The notes beneath the pieces were generated by a model. The model ran no database searches. It was not told the DNA's origin and was given only the letters and a program-made list of their open reading frames with translations. Below are positions 1 to 6,528 of a DNA stretch of 8,606 nt, one piece after another (position 1 is the stretch's first letter; the number at the start of each line of letters is the position of its first letter). Origin of the DNA: Nitrospinaceae bacterium (GTDB taxonomy: Bacteria; Nitrospinota; Nitrospinia; Nitrospinales; VA-1); assembly GCA_012961055.1 (NCBI GenBank), contig DUAA01000181.1:5960-14565 (forward strand). Reading direction: 5' to 3'. Position numbers and translations under genes: made by a program.

Positions 1-597
1 TTGAGCCGCAAACTCAACCTGGAAGCTCTGACCCTCTATTCGTTTTCCAATGAAAACTGGAGTCGACCTCCTGAAGAAATCAATACGCTCATGAAAATTC
101 TGAGCTTTTATTTAAAAAAGGAAGTGAGGCGAATGAAGGAGGAGAATATTCGCTTCAATAGTATTGGGCATATTGAGGATTTGCCCGAAGCGGTCCAAAA
201 ATTGATCCATCATTCCACTGAAGTTACCCGTGATAACACGGGCATGGTTCTTACCTTGGCGCTGAGTTATGGAGGCAGGCAGGAAATTATTGATGCTATA
301 AAAAATATTGCTGAGCAGGTACATTTAGGGAAGCTCAGACCTGAAGAGATCGACTCGTTATTGTTTGAGTCATTTCTTTCCACATACCCTCTTCCGGACC
401 CAGACCTGGTCATCAGGACAAGTGGAGAAAGAAGGATCAGTAATTTTCTTTTATACCAAAGTGCTTATACTGAGTTATTTTACAGCAATGTGTTGTGGCC
501 AGACTTTTCGGATGATGATTTCCTGAACGCGATCATTGAGTTCCAAGCTAGAGATCGGCGCTTTGGAATGACGCGAGAACAAATTGTAAAACCCTAA
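1..597 (+). CDS. uppS: Undecaprenyl diphosphate synthase (isoprenyl transferase), 3' part, 5' end outside window
   Basis: Cis-prenyltransferase that condenses isopentenyl diphosphate units onto farnesyl diphosphate to make the C55 lipid carrier of cell-wall synthesis; a soluble or membrane-associated homodimer. The visible 198 codons carry the family hallmarks: SFSNENWSRP (residues 14-23), SYGGR (89-93), the diphosphate-binding RTSGERRISNF (139-149, with Arg139, Arg145 and Ser147), the conserved Glu158 and LWPDF (165-169), then the usual RRFG end. By comparison with E. coli UppS (about 250 residues), roughly 55 N-terminal residues are missing, including the MDGNGRW motif with the catalytic Asp. 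The TTG at base 1 is therefore an internal Leu codon, not a start. The C-terminus ends normally at TAA 595-597. It is followed by an 83-base gap and cdsA, the standard bacterial order. The family call is very secure. Confidence 0.96.
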   Translation: MSRKLNLEALTLYSFSNENWSRPPEEINTLMKILSFYLKKEVRRMKEENIRFNSIGHIEDLPEAVQKLIHHSTEVTRDNTGMVLTLALSYGGRQEIIDAIKNIAEQVHLGKLRPEEIDSLLFESFLSTYPLPDPDLVIRTSGERRISNFLLYQSAYTELFYSNVLWPDFSDDDFLNAIIEFQARDRRFGMTREQIVKP

Positions 598-668
598 AAC
601 CAGATATTGACTATTCCCACCGTAAAACTCATATCCTTCGTGCCTATCTGGGATCAAAAAATTTTGAC

Positions 669-673
669 AGGAG
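669..673 (+). promoter_or_regulatory. Shine-Dalgarno AGGAG supporting the TTG start of cdsA
   Basis: AGGAG lies 7 bases before the TTG at 681. This spacing decides in favour of a TTG start, because no ATG lies in frame before the first membrane helix. The preceding 598-668 shows no recognisable gene or clear terminator. Confidence 0.7.
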
Positions 674-680
674 TCGGGTC

Positions 681-1475
681 TTGAAGCGTGTAATCAGTGG
701 TGCCATTGGTATCTCTTTGATGTTGGGAGTTGTGTTGTATGGTTCCCCCCTCCTGTTCTTTTGTTTTGTTGTAGTAGTTGTATTGGTGGCCAGCCACGAG
801 TATTTTTCCATGATTTCTAATATCGGCGTGAAAGGTTTTCCTATTGAGGGTGGGGTGTTGAGTTTTTTGCTTCTATTGGGTTTCATTCTGGGAATAAAAT
901 GGTTACTTATTTTTTCCATTATATTCCCTGTTGTTTTGTTTGCGACTTGGTGCTTCAGGGGGAAAAGTGTAAAGGTGGCTTTAGACACGGTTGCCTACAC
1001 GTTCTTTGGAATATTTTACATTGCAGGCTTAGGGGGATATTTTCTGCTGATCCATAGCTTGGAAGGCGGGAGTAAAATGATCATATTCCTCTTGCTTCTT
1101 ATTTGGACGGGTGACGCAGCGGCCTATTATGGCGGCCGCAAGTTTGGGAAGCACAAAATCCTGCCTGTGGTCAGTCCAAATAAAACGGTGGAAGGGGCGA
1201 TAGCCAACATACTCGGCACTCTGATAGCTTCAGGGTTATCGCATGTTTGGTTTTTTGAGGAATTTTTGTTATCGCATTGTTTGATTGTGGCTTTTATGTG
1301 CGGTATTATCGGGCAGTTTGGGGATTTTTTTGAATCTCTGATAAAAAGAAATTGTCAAGTGAAGGATTCCGGCTCATTGATTCCGGGTCATGGGGGATTT
1401 TTGGACCGTATTGACAGTCTGTTATTCGCTGGCCCAGTGTTCTATTGTTATTACCAATTATTTCTAGGGACATAA
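681..1475 (+). CDS. cdsA: Phosphatidate cytidylyltransferase (CDP-diacylglycerol synthase)
   Basis: Integral membrane enzyme that converts phosphatidic acid and CTP to CDP-diacylglycerol, the precursor of all bacterial phospholipids. The 264-residue product is of normal family length and mostly hydrophobic, with about eight membrane segments; the first helices cover residues 4-45 (including VVVVVLVASHE), and others lie near 58-90, 105-125 and 133-150. The C-terminal CdsA signature is at residues 219-245: SLIKR, then KDSGSLIPGHGG, then DRID, with the acidic residues expected for Mg-CTP binding. WTGDAAAYYGGRKFGKH (142-158) and the SPNKTVEG stretch (165-172) are also typical. The TTG start is chosen from the AGGAG seven bases upstream. 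The gene lies between uppS and dxr as in many bacteria. Nothing appears broken. Confidence 0.96.
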   Translation: MKRVISGAIGISLMLGVVLYGSPLLFFCFVVVVVLVASHEYFSMISNIGVKGFPIEGGVLSFLLLLGFILGIKWLLIFSIIFPVVLFATWCFRGKSVKVALDTVAYTFFGIFYIAGLGGYFLLIHSLEGGSKMIIFLLLLIWTGDAAAYYGGRKFGKHKILPVVSPNKTVEGAIANILGTLIASGLSHVWFFEEFLLSHCLIVAFMCGIIGQFGDFFESLIKRNCQVKDSGSLIPGHGGFLDRIDSLLFAGPVFYCYYQLFLGT

Positions 1476-1554
1476 AAGCAAATCTCTAGTAATTTGATTC
1501 TTTTGCGTTTTTAGCGATTCTCTTTAATCCTTTTTTCATTAGTTGAGCTACCAC

Positions 1555-2709
1555 ATGAAAAAAATATCCCTTCTAGGCTCTACGGGTTCCATCGGTGTTA
1601 ACACGTTGGATGTGGTGGAGCGTTATCCCGAAAAGTTTCAGGTTTGCGCCCTTTCTACGGGAAGTAACGTAGAATTATTTGCTAACCAAATACGAAAATT
1701 TAAACCAGCACTGGCAGCCCTGTACGACTCTACCAAAGTGGATGTGTTGAAGGAACTTGTCGGTGATTTAGATGTGGAAATTGTTTCTGGTCAGGAGGGC
1801 ACAATTTCTATCGCTTCATTTCCCGATGCTGACATGGTTGTTTCCGGTGTGGTTGGAAGTGCCGGATTACTCCCCGCTATTGCGGCAATCAAAGCCGGTA
1901 AAAATCTGGCGCTGGCCAATAAGGAAACCCTTGTGATAGCAGGTGAGCTGGTTCTAAAAGAAGCCGCCCGCAACAATACCCAAATCATCCCGATTGATAG
2001 CGAACACAGTGCCATATTCCAAGCTTTAAACGGGGAAAAAACCGAACGTATCAAGAAGATTATATTGACCGCTTCCGGCGGACCTTTTAGAAACTTCACA
2101 CTCAAACAGATGGAGAGTGTGACGGTCAAAGATGCGCTCAACCATCCTAACTGGAGTATGGGGGCCAAAATCACCATCGACTCCTCCACCATGATGAATA
2201 AAGGCCTTGAATATATAGAAGCCAAATGGTTGTTTGGTACGGAGATTCCTGTCGAAATAATTGTTCACGCGCAGAGTATTATTCACTCGATGATCGAGTT
2301 TGTCGATACATCGATCATTGCACAGATGGGAATTCCAGATATGCGAGTGCCCATTACTTATGCGCTGACTTACCCAGATCGATACGAAAGTGACCTGCCT
2401 TCTCTGGATTTAAGTTCAATAGGAAACCTGACTTTTGAAGCCCCTGATTTTGATAGATTTCCCTGCCTGAAATTGGCTATGGATGCTATAGAGACGGGCC
2501 AGACAATACCAGCTGTGCTCAATGCTGCAAATGAAATAGCGGTGCGGGCATTCCTCGATGAACTGATCACTTATAAAGATATTTCAGAAATCATTCGCAT
2601 GGTTATGTACAATCATCGTCCGGTTCCACTGCAGGAAATGCAGGATGTTTTAGATGCTGACCTCTGGGCGCGTGAAGAAACTACAAAACTTATAACCGTT
2701 GCCCATTAG
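1555..2709 (+). CDS. dxr: 1-deoxy-D-xylulose 5-phosphate reductoisomerase (MEP pathway)
   Basis: Second enzyme of the MEP isoprenoid pathway (also called IspC): NADPH- and divalent-metal-dependent rearrangement and reduction of DXP to MEP in the cytosol. From ATG 1555 the protein has 384 residues, normal for the family. Motifs in order: the NADPH-binding GSTGSIG loop (residues 8-14), LANKET (120-125), PIDSEHSAIFQ with metal ligands Asp148 and Glu150, TASGGPF (172-178), the flexible-loop HPNWSMG (197-203), MNKGLEYIEA with the third metal ligand Glu219, and AQSIIHSMIEF (239-249). The C-terminal PAVLNAANEIAV (319-330) closes the fold. An in-frame TTG at 1543 would add only four residues; ATG 1555 places the glycine loop at the usual distance. 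Neither start has a good SD. The 79-base gap after cdsA shows no strong promoter or terminator. Confidence 0.97.
   Translation: MKKISLLGSTGSIGVNTLDVVERYPEKFQVCALSTGSNVELFANQIRKFKPALAALYDSTKVDVLKELVGDLDVEIVSGQEGTISIASFPDADMVVSGVVGSAGLLPAIAAIKAGKNLALANKETLVIAGELVLKEAARNNTQIIPIDSEHSAIFQALNGEKTERIKKIILTASGGPFRNFTLKQMESVTVKDALNHPNWSMGAKITIDSSTMMNKGLEYIEAKWLFGTEIPVEIIVHAQSIIHSMIEFVDTSIIAQMGIPDMRVPITYALTYPDRYESDLPSLDLSSIGNLTFEAPDFDRFPCLKLAMDAIETGQTIPAVLNAANEIAVRAFLDELITYKDISEIIRMVMYNHRPVPLQEMQDVLDADLWAREETTKLITVAH
2288..2320 (+). repeat. Inverted repeat inside dxr
   Basis: ATGATCGA (2290-2297) is the exact reverse complement of TCGATCAT (2311-2318), separated by 13 bases. A G-T and a C-G pair extend the stem to ten. 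It lies in the codons of the conserved SMIEFVDTSIIAQ stretch, so protein constraint and chance may explain it entirely. No function is claimed. Confidence 0.5.
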
Positions 2710-2790
2710 CTACTAGGCGTGGGACCAAGGAGCAAAAACTTTATTGAGCGAACAAATAGTTTTCTCGGTCTAGATTGCTTTTGTCCGGTT

Positions 2791-2808
2791 CCCCCTGATT
2801 AAGGAGGG
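2791..2808 (+). promoter_or_regulatory. Hairpin that would sequester the ispF Shine-Dalgarno
   Basis: CCCCCTGATTAAGGAGGG can fold with T2796-A2802, C2795-G2803, C2794-G2804, a bulged A2805, then C2793-G2806, C2792-G2807 and C2791-G2808, around the loop GATTA. The 3' arm is the AAGGAGG SD (2801-2807), so folding would hide the ribosome site. The SD lies 15 bases before ATG 2823, longer than usual, and an in-frame TAA at 2817-2819 rules out a nearer in-frame start. The pairing is seen directly; regulation is inference. Confidence 0.5.
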
Positions 2809-2822
2809 TTATTATTTAAAAA

Positions 2823-3314
2823 ATGAATTTACCTAATATTCGCATTGGCAATGGTTATGATGTGCATCGTCTGGTTGAGGGCAGGAAACTTATTTTGGGT
2901 GGGGTGGATATTCCACATTCGATGGGACTGTATGGGCACTCAGATGCTGATGCCCTGGTCCATGCTCTATGTGATGCCTTGTTGGGCGCTTTGGGAGTTG
3001 GAGATATAGGTGCATACTTCCCGGATACGGACCCGAAGTGGGCAGGTATCTCTAGCCTGCTATTATTAAAAGAGGTCATGCGAATGGTCCGAGAAAAAGG
3101 TTTCGAGGTTGCCAACACTGACTCGGTGATTGTGGCACAGAAACCCAAGTTGGCACCTTATTTTAAAGAAATGAAAAAGAATATTGCTTCCGTTCTCGGT
3201 GTTGAAACGGGCCGGATAAATATTAAAGCTACCACTACTGAAAAACTCGGTTTTGCCGGGCGTGAAGAAGGCGTCGTTGCGTATGCGGTCGCTTTACTGG
3301 TAAAAAATGACTGA
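2823..3314 (+). CDS. ispF: 2-C-methyl-D-erythritol 2,4-cyclodiphosphate synthase (MEP pathway)
   Basis: Fifth MEP-pathway enzyme: cyclises CDP-ME 2-phosphate to ME-2,4-cyclodiphosphate with release of CMP. It is a zinc-dependent cytosolic homotrimer. The 163 residues match the family length. Visible motifs: GYDVHRL (11-17) with zinc ligands Asp13 and His15, [12 protein letters not shown] (38-49) with the third ligand His47, [12 protein letters not shown] (60-71), and the nucleotide-binding ATTTEKLGF (136-144). The start is ATG 2823, preceded by an in-frame stop at 2817. The SD is strong but distant and lies in a potential hairpin. The gene follows dxr after 113 bases, without the rseP or ispD genes often seen near it. 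Its 3' end overlaps the ketosynthase start by 8 bases, so the two are almost certainly co-transcribed. The identification is secure. Confidence 0.96.
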   Translation: MNLPNIRIGNGYDVHRLVEGRKLILGGVDIPHSMGLYGHSDADALVHALCDALLGALGVGDIGAYFPDTDPKWAGISSLLLLKEVMRMVREKGFEVANTDSVIVAQKPKLAPYFKEMKKNIASVLGVETGRINIKATTTEKLGFAGREEGVVAYAVALLVKND

Positions 3315-4542
3315 TCTGAGTGAACGTATTGTAATCACAGGAATTGGGTTGACTTCGCCTAATGGTAACAACCTAAAAGAATTTCGTCAAAATCTGCTAA
3401 ATGGCGTTTCAGGGGTGCAACATTTTGAGACCCGGTATATGGGAAAGGTTTTTGCCGGGGTCTGTGATTTTGATGAACAAAAATACCAAAAGAAAAAAGA
3501 ACGCCGCCGTGGCACCCGGGTAGGATCGGTTGCCATATATTGCTCGCGTGAAGCCGTTGCCGATGCTGGAATTGATCTGGAAACGATTGACCGATCCAGA
3601 GTGGGGGTCTATCTCGGGGTGACCGAGCATGGCAATGTTGAGACCGAGAACGAGGTCTATAATATCAGTCAGTATAACTTTGACACCAAGTTCTGGTCGC
3701 ATCATCATAATCCTCGCACCGTGTCTAACAATCCGGCGGGCGAAGTGACTTTAAATATGAAAATCACTGGTCCGCATTACACCATTGGGGCGGCCTGCGC
3801 TGCTGGCAATATGGGTGTTATTCAAGGCTTACAAATGTTAAAACTGGGCGAGGTTGATCTCGCTTTTGCAGGCGGGGTGTCGGAAAGTATTCATACCTTC
3901 GGTATTTTTGCCAGTTTTAAAAGTGAGGGCGCATTGGCTACACATGAAGACCCTACCAAAGCCAGCCGTCCGTTTGATAAAAATCGTAACGGAATCGTTT
4001 GTTCAGAAGGCGGGTGCGTCTACACTCTGGAACGGCTATCGGATGCGCAAAAACGTGGCGCAAAAATATATGGTGAAATTGTCGGTTATGCCATCAACTC
4101 TGATGCGGTCGATTTCATTCTGCCAGACCCGGGTAGACAGGCCCAGTGTATACGTATGGCGTTGGACCGAGCTGGACTCAAGCCAAATGACATTGATATC
4201 CTCAACGCACACGCAACAGCAACACAAATGGGCGACATTCAGGAAGCCAAAGCCCTGCGCGAAGTATTTGGCGATAACAGCAAGACACGTATCAATAATA
4301 CAAAAAGTTTTATAGGACATACTATGGGTGCAGCAGGAACGTTGGAACTTTCCGGTAATCTGCCCTCTTTCGATGACCTCATGGTCCACCCCACTATCAA
4401 CATCGATGATCTCGACCCAAAATGCGCCTTGAATAACCTGGTTGTCAATACCCCAGAAAAACTCCCCTCTGTGGATTACATCATGAACAACTCCTTCGGT
4501 ATGTTCGGCATCAACTCCGTTTTGATTGTAAAACGCTATTAG
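3307..4542 (+). CDS. Divergent FabF-like beta-ketoacyl-ACP synthase
   Basis: Thiolase-fold condensing enzyme expected to catalyse decarboxylative Claisen condensation of malonyl-ACP with an acyl chain. At 411 residues it matches FabF length. The triad is present: Cys164 in GAACAAGN, His302 in NAHATAT, His338 in [12 protein letters not shown], with Lys333. Departures from canonical FabF: NAHGTST is NAHATAT, and the gating loop NSFGFGG near the C-terminus is NSFGMFG (395-401), so Met399 aligns with the acyl-gating Phe (E. coli Phe400). The segment after GAAG (345-359) is more polar than usual. ATG 3307 lies inside the ispF end, with an 8-base overlap and no own SD, which implies translational coupling. 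The adjacent ACP, CrtI-like flavoenzymes and reductase suggest a specialised lipid or polyketide-like pathway rather than core FAS II. A housekeeping FabF role is the alternative; the exact substrate is unknown. Confidence 0.9.
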   Translation: MTDLSERIVITGIGLTSPNGNNLKEFRQNLLNGVSGVQHFETRYMGKVFAGVCDFDEQKYQKKKERRRGTRVGSVAIYCSREAVADAGIDLETIDRSRVGVYLGVTEHGNVETENEVYNISQYNFDTKFWSHHHNPRTVSNNPAGEVTLNMKITGPHYTIGAACAAGNMGVIQGLQMLKLGEVDLAFAGGVSESIHTFGIFASFKSEGALATHEDPTKASRPFDKNRNGIVCSEGGCVYTLERLSDAQKRGAKIYGEIVGYAINSDAVDFILPDPGRQAQCIRMALDRAGLKPNDIDILNAHATATQMGDIQEAKALREVFGDNSKTRINNTKSFIGHTMGAAGTLELSGNLPSFDDLMVHPTINIDDLDPKCALNNLVVNTPEKLPSVDYIMNNSFGMFGINSVLIVKRY

Positions 4543-4554
4543 GCGTGAGGTCAG
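4536..4554 (+). repeat. CTAxTAGGCGTG element, second copy of a motif also found after dxr
   Basis: The bases overlapping the ketosynthase stop codon (from C4536) match the bases just after dxr (from C2710) at 14 of 18 positions, including TAGGCGTG in both. In each gap a CCT...AGGAGG hairpin follows 75 to 81 bases later. This may be a degenerate repeated intergenic module; with only two copies it could be chance. Confidence 0.3.
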
Positions 4555-4610
4555 CACGGCATTACCCATAAAGCTGTTGGGATACTTAAGCGCAATACTT
4601 TGACCGTCTT

Positions 4611-4627
4611 CTCCTGAATAAAGGAGG
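4611..4627 (+). promoter_or_regulatory. Intergenic hairpin downstream of the ketosynthase gene
   Basis: CTCCTGAATAAAGGAG forms a perfect 5-bp stem (4611-4615 with 4622-4626) with a 6-base loop, extendable by a T-G pair. It strongly resembles the hairpin before ispF. The 3' arm reads AAGGAGG, but no start codon lies at a usable distance. A second GGAG at 4633-4636, directly followed by TTTTT (4637-4641), could pair with the same CTCC (4611-4614), giving a weak terminator-like alternative. The role is uncertain: attenuator, processing site or repeat. Confidence 0.4.
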
Positions 4628-4667
4628 TTGAGGGAGTTTTTCATCTTTATTTCCTGCAAGATTATTA

Positions 4668-4696
4668 TTGAAATTTGCCCTATCTTCTACTAAAAT
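4668..4696 (+). promoter_or_regulatory. Sigma70-type promoter for the ACP gene
   Basis: TTGAAA (4668-4673, five of six matches to TTGACA) and TAAAAT (4691-4696, five of six to TATAAT) are separated by exactly 17 bases. The predicted start of transcription is near 4703, giving a leader of about 26 bases that contains the SD GGAGAG (4716-4721). This would let the ACP be expressed separately from, and more strongly than, the upstream genes. It is a prediction from consensus only. Confidence 0.6.
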
Positions 4697-4728
4697 CAAG
4701 GTTATTGGAGATTTTGGAGAGTACAGTA

Positions 4729-4992
4729 ATGACGATTGAAGATGTAAGACAGATTATTCTTAATATTCTTGCCGATATTGCTCCGGATGAGGATATTAGT
4801 TCCATTGATGACAACACCAAGTTGAGAGATCAGATTGATCTGGATTCCATGGATTTTCTTGATATTGTTATGGAGCTCAGAAAACGCTTCAACATTGAAG
4901 TGCCAGAAAAGGATTACGAGCATTTAGCAACGATGGCCGGTTGTGTTTCTTATCTCACCCCATTATTAAAAGACCGGTCTATGGCCAGTTAG
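4729..4992 (+). CDS. Stand-alone acyl carrier protein
   Basis: Small acidic carrier protein (87 residues) that holds growing acyl chains on a 4'-phosphopantetheine arm and presents them to the neighbouring enzymes. The attachment site is Ser40 in DLDSMDFLDIV, preceded by the helix I region IEDVRQIILNIL and the loop with paired acidic residues; helix III begins around 60. The start ATG 4729 has the SD GGAGAG seven bases upstream; a TTG at 4675 in the same frame would add 18 residues, but it lies within the promoter spacer. The gene is flanked by the ketosynthase and two flavoenzymes. The sequence differs enough from a typical housekeeping AcpP (for example DSMDF in place of DSLD) to suggest a dedicated carrier. 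That is inference; the ACP identity is secure. Confidence 0.92.
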   Translation: MTIEDVRQIILNILADIAPDEDISSIDDNTKLRDQIDLDSMDFLDIVMELRKRFNIEVPEKDYEHLATMAGCVSYLTPLLKDRSMAS

Positions 4993-5053
4993 TTTTTCAC
5001 TCCCGCCTTTATTGATTTTAAATTACATAAAAGTTCCTTTAAATTTATTGAAT

Positions 5054-5066
5054 CTCCTGCCAGGGG
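5054..5066 (+). promoter_or_regulatory. Short GC hairpin in the ACP-oxidoreductase gap
   Basis: CTCCTGCCAGGGG can form a 5-bp stem (with one T-G pair) around a GCC loop. It echoes the CCT...AGG hairpins in the two earlier gaps, but lacks the AAGGAGG arm and a following T-run, so it is not a convincing terminator. The flank 4993-5050 is AT-rich with a repeated TTTAAATT and shows no gene. Confidence 0.3.
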
Positions 5067-5099
5067 TTGCAACTGAGCACGAACGATGAACATCATGTG

Positions 5100-5122
5100 C
5101 CCATTGGCCCCATACCCAGTGG
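5100..5122 (+). promoter_or_regulatory. Tandem CCCANTGG repeats, operator-like
   Basis: CCCATTGG (5100-5107) and CCCAGTGG (5115-5122) match at seven of eight bases with a 15-base period. Each contains the odd palindrome CCANTGG. They fill the -35 and spacer region of the promoter just before the oxidoreductase gene, where a transcription factor would act. No factor is recognised. Confidence 0.35.
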
Positions 5123-5128
5123 TATAAT
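5120..5128 (+). promoter_or_regulatory. Extended -10 promoter positioned for a leaderless transcript
   Basis: TGGTATAAT is a perfect extended -10 element (TGn followed by TATAAT, hexamer at 5123-5128). No good -35 lies at 16 to 18 bases, as is common for this promoter type. If the last T is -7, +1 falls on the A of ATG 5135. No SD precedes that ATG, which fits a leaderless mRNA. Confidence 0.5.
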
Positions 5129-5134
5129 TGGTTT

Positions 5135-6517
5135 ATGCGTTACGAAACTATAATTATCGGTGCGGGTTTATCGGGATTGGCTGCCGGCATTCGCTTAGCC
5201 ATGTTCGATAAAAAAGTTTGTATTGTTGAAAAACATGTAGAGATCGGCGGTCTGAATTCTTTTTATGTAAGAAAAAAACGCAGGTTTGATGTGGGTCTCC
5301 ATGCGATGACCAATTATTCGCCCAAAGGAGTCCGTTCCTCCCCTTTGGGGAAGCTGCTCAAGCAATTACGTATCAGCCACGATGACTTTCGCCTGTGCCA
5401 GCAGGAGGTGTCGGAGATACGCTTTCCTGAAAATTCCCTTAGATTTACTAATGACTTTGAGTTTTTGCGCCAAGAGGTATCGGAACAGTTTCCAGATCAA
5501 ATCGATGGATTCAACAAATTGGTTGAAAAGATCCTTTCCTTTGACGAACTGAATCTCAATGAAGGCGGCTGTCTTTTGTCCCGCCCTGTTTTGGAGTCCT
5601 TTATCAGTGACCCTATACTGATTGATATGCTGTTTTGCCCATTGATGTATTACGGTAATGCACGTGAAGGAGATATGGATTTTTATCAATTTGTCATCAT
5701 GTTCAAGAGCATTTTTGTAGAAGGGTTTTCCAAGCCTCAAGGGGGAATGTACTATATCCTGAATCTCATGGCTGATAAGTTTAAGAGTCTGGGTGGTGAA
5801 TTGCGGATGGGGAACGGGGTTAAAACTATCAATTCCAAAGAGGGAACGGTATATTCGGTAACCCTAGATAAAGACGGTGAATTAGAGACTGAAGCGGTAC
5901 TTTCTTCCATGGGATATGTGGAAACACTGAGCTGCTGCCAACCGAAGGTTCTTGACTTGGAAGAATGCAAAATAGGGCAGGTTTCATTTATGGAGTCCCT
6001 TTTTGTGGTGGACAAGGAGCCCAGGGACCTGGGTTATGATAAGAGCATTGTATTTTTTTCCACTCAGCCCAGGTTTAATTATAAGGTTCCGGGTGATTTA
6101 ATCGATATATCAAGCGGGGTTCTGTGTTGTAGCAATAACTTTAAATTTCCCGAACCCCTTGATGACGGGCTGATCAGGCTGACCAATCTTGCGAGTTTCG
6201 GGAGATGGGATTGTTTGCCCAGAAAAGATTATATCTCCGCCAAGAAGGAATGGAGGGGGCGGGCGTTGGACGCTTTGTTTGCATTTTTCCCTGATTTTCG
6301 CGATAATGTGGTATTTTTAGACTCGTTTACGCCAAAGACCATTAAAAAATATACAGGCCATATAAATGGAGCTGTATATGGGTCGCCACAGAAAATTAAA
6401 AATGGAAAAACCTCAGTCAATAATCTGTATATTTGCGGGACAGATCAGGGGTTTTTGGGTATCATAGGGGCCACATTAAGCGGAATATCTATGGCTAACC
6501 TCCATCTTTTAAAATAA
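5135..6517 (+). CDS. CrtI/CrtISO/RetSat-family FAD-dependent oxidoreductase 1
   Basis: Flavoprotein of the phytoene desaturase, carotenoid isomerase and retinol saturase superfamily (COG1233 type), 460 residues. The N-terminal Rossmann motif is GAGLSG (9-14) with the ribose-binding acidic Glu32, followed by the GGLNSF stretch (38-43) and RFDVGLHAM (50-58). A PQGGMYYI segment (201-208) marks the substrate-side region. [11 protein letters not shown] (398-408) is the family's TP.T...YTG motif, and [12 protein letters not shown] (431-442) with the following glycine-rich segment is the second FAD-contact region. No signal peptide or clear membrane helix is seen. ATG 5135 is chosen because the dinucleotide fold starts at once; there is no SD, but an extended -10 box would start the mRNA at this ATG. 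No phytoene synthase gene is present, so a carotenoid role is unsupported. Substrate and direction (desaturation, saturation or isomerisation) cannot be read from the sequence. Confidence 0.88.
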   Translation: MRYETIIIGAGLSGLAAGIRLAMFDKKVCIVEKHVEIGGLNSFYVRKKRRFDVGLHAMTNYSPKGVRSSPLGKLLKQLRISHDDFRLCQQEVSEIRFPENSLRFTNDFEFLRQEVSEQFPDQIDGFNKLVEKILSFDELNLNEGGCLLSRPVLESFISDPILIDMLFCPLMYYGNAREGDMDFYQFVIMFKSIFVEGFSKPQGGMYYILNLMADKFKSLGGELRMGNGVKTINSKEGTVYSVTLDKDGELETEAVLSSMGYVETLSCCQPKVLDLEECKIGQVSFMESLFVVDKEPRDLGYDKSIVFFSTQPRFNYKVPGDLIDISSGVLCCSNNFKFPEPLDDGLIRLTNLASFGRWDCLPRKDYISAKKEWRGRALDALFAFFPDFRDNVVFLDSFTPKTIKKYTGHINGAVYGSPQKIKNGKTSVNNLYICGTDQGFLGIIGATLSGISMANLHLLK

Positions 6518-6528
6518 CAATCACATCA

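Noticed and set aside
1473..1513. Possible terminator after cdsA (AAAAGCAAA with TTTGCGTTTTT)
   Set aside because: It needs a bulge and a 19-base loop and the stem is AT-rich, so it is too weak to call.
1543..1557. TTG start for dxr four codons upstream
   Set aside because: ATG 1555 gives the standard N-terminus (MKKISLLGSTGSIG); the TTG has no SD support.
1791..2225. 144-codon minus-strand ORF inside dxr
   Set aside because: It is a shadow of dxr, whose conserved motifs occupy the whole stretch.
3854..4315. 153-codon + strand ORF in another frame inside the ketosynthase gene
   Set aside because: Its translation has no family pattern, whereas the overlapping frame carries the ketosynthase triad.
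4036..4659. 207-codon minus-strand ORF whose first part lies in the gap after the ketosynthase gene, with an AGGA upstream of an internal ATG
   Set aside because: About four fifths is antisense to conserved ketosynthase codons, the product has no recognisable motif, and the intergenic part coincides with the hairpin region.
4675..4728. TTG start giving an 18-residue extension to the ACP
   Set aside because: It lies in the spacer of the predicted promoter, while ATG 4729 has a well-placed GGAGAG.
2740..5051. TTTATTGA occurring three times in intergenic DNA (2740, 5008, 5044)
   Set aside because: AT-rich 8-mer with irregular placement; chance recurrence is likely.
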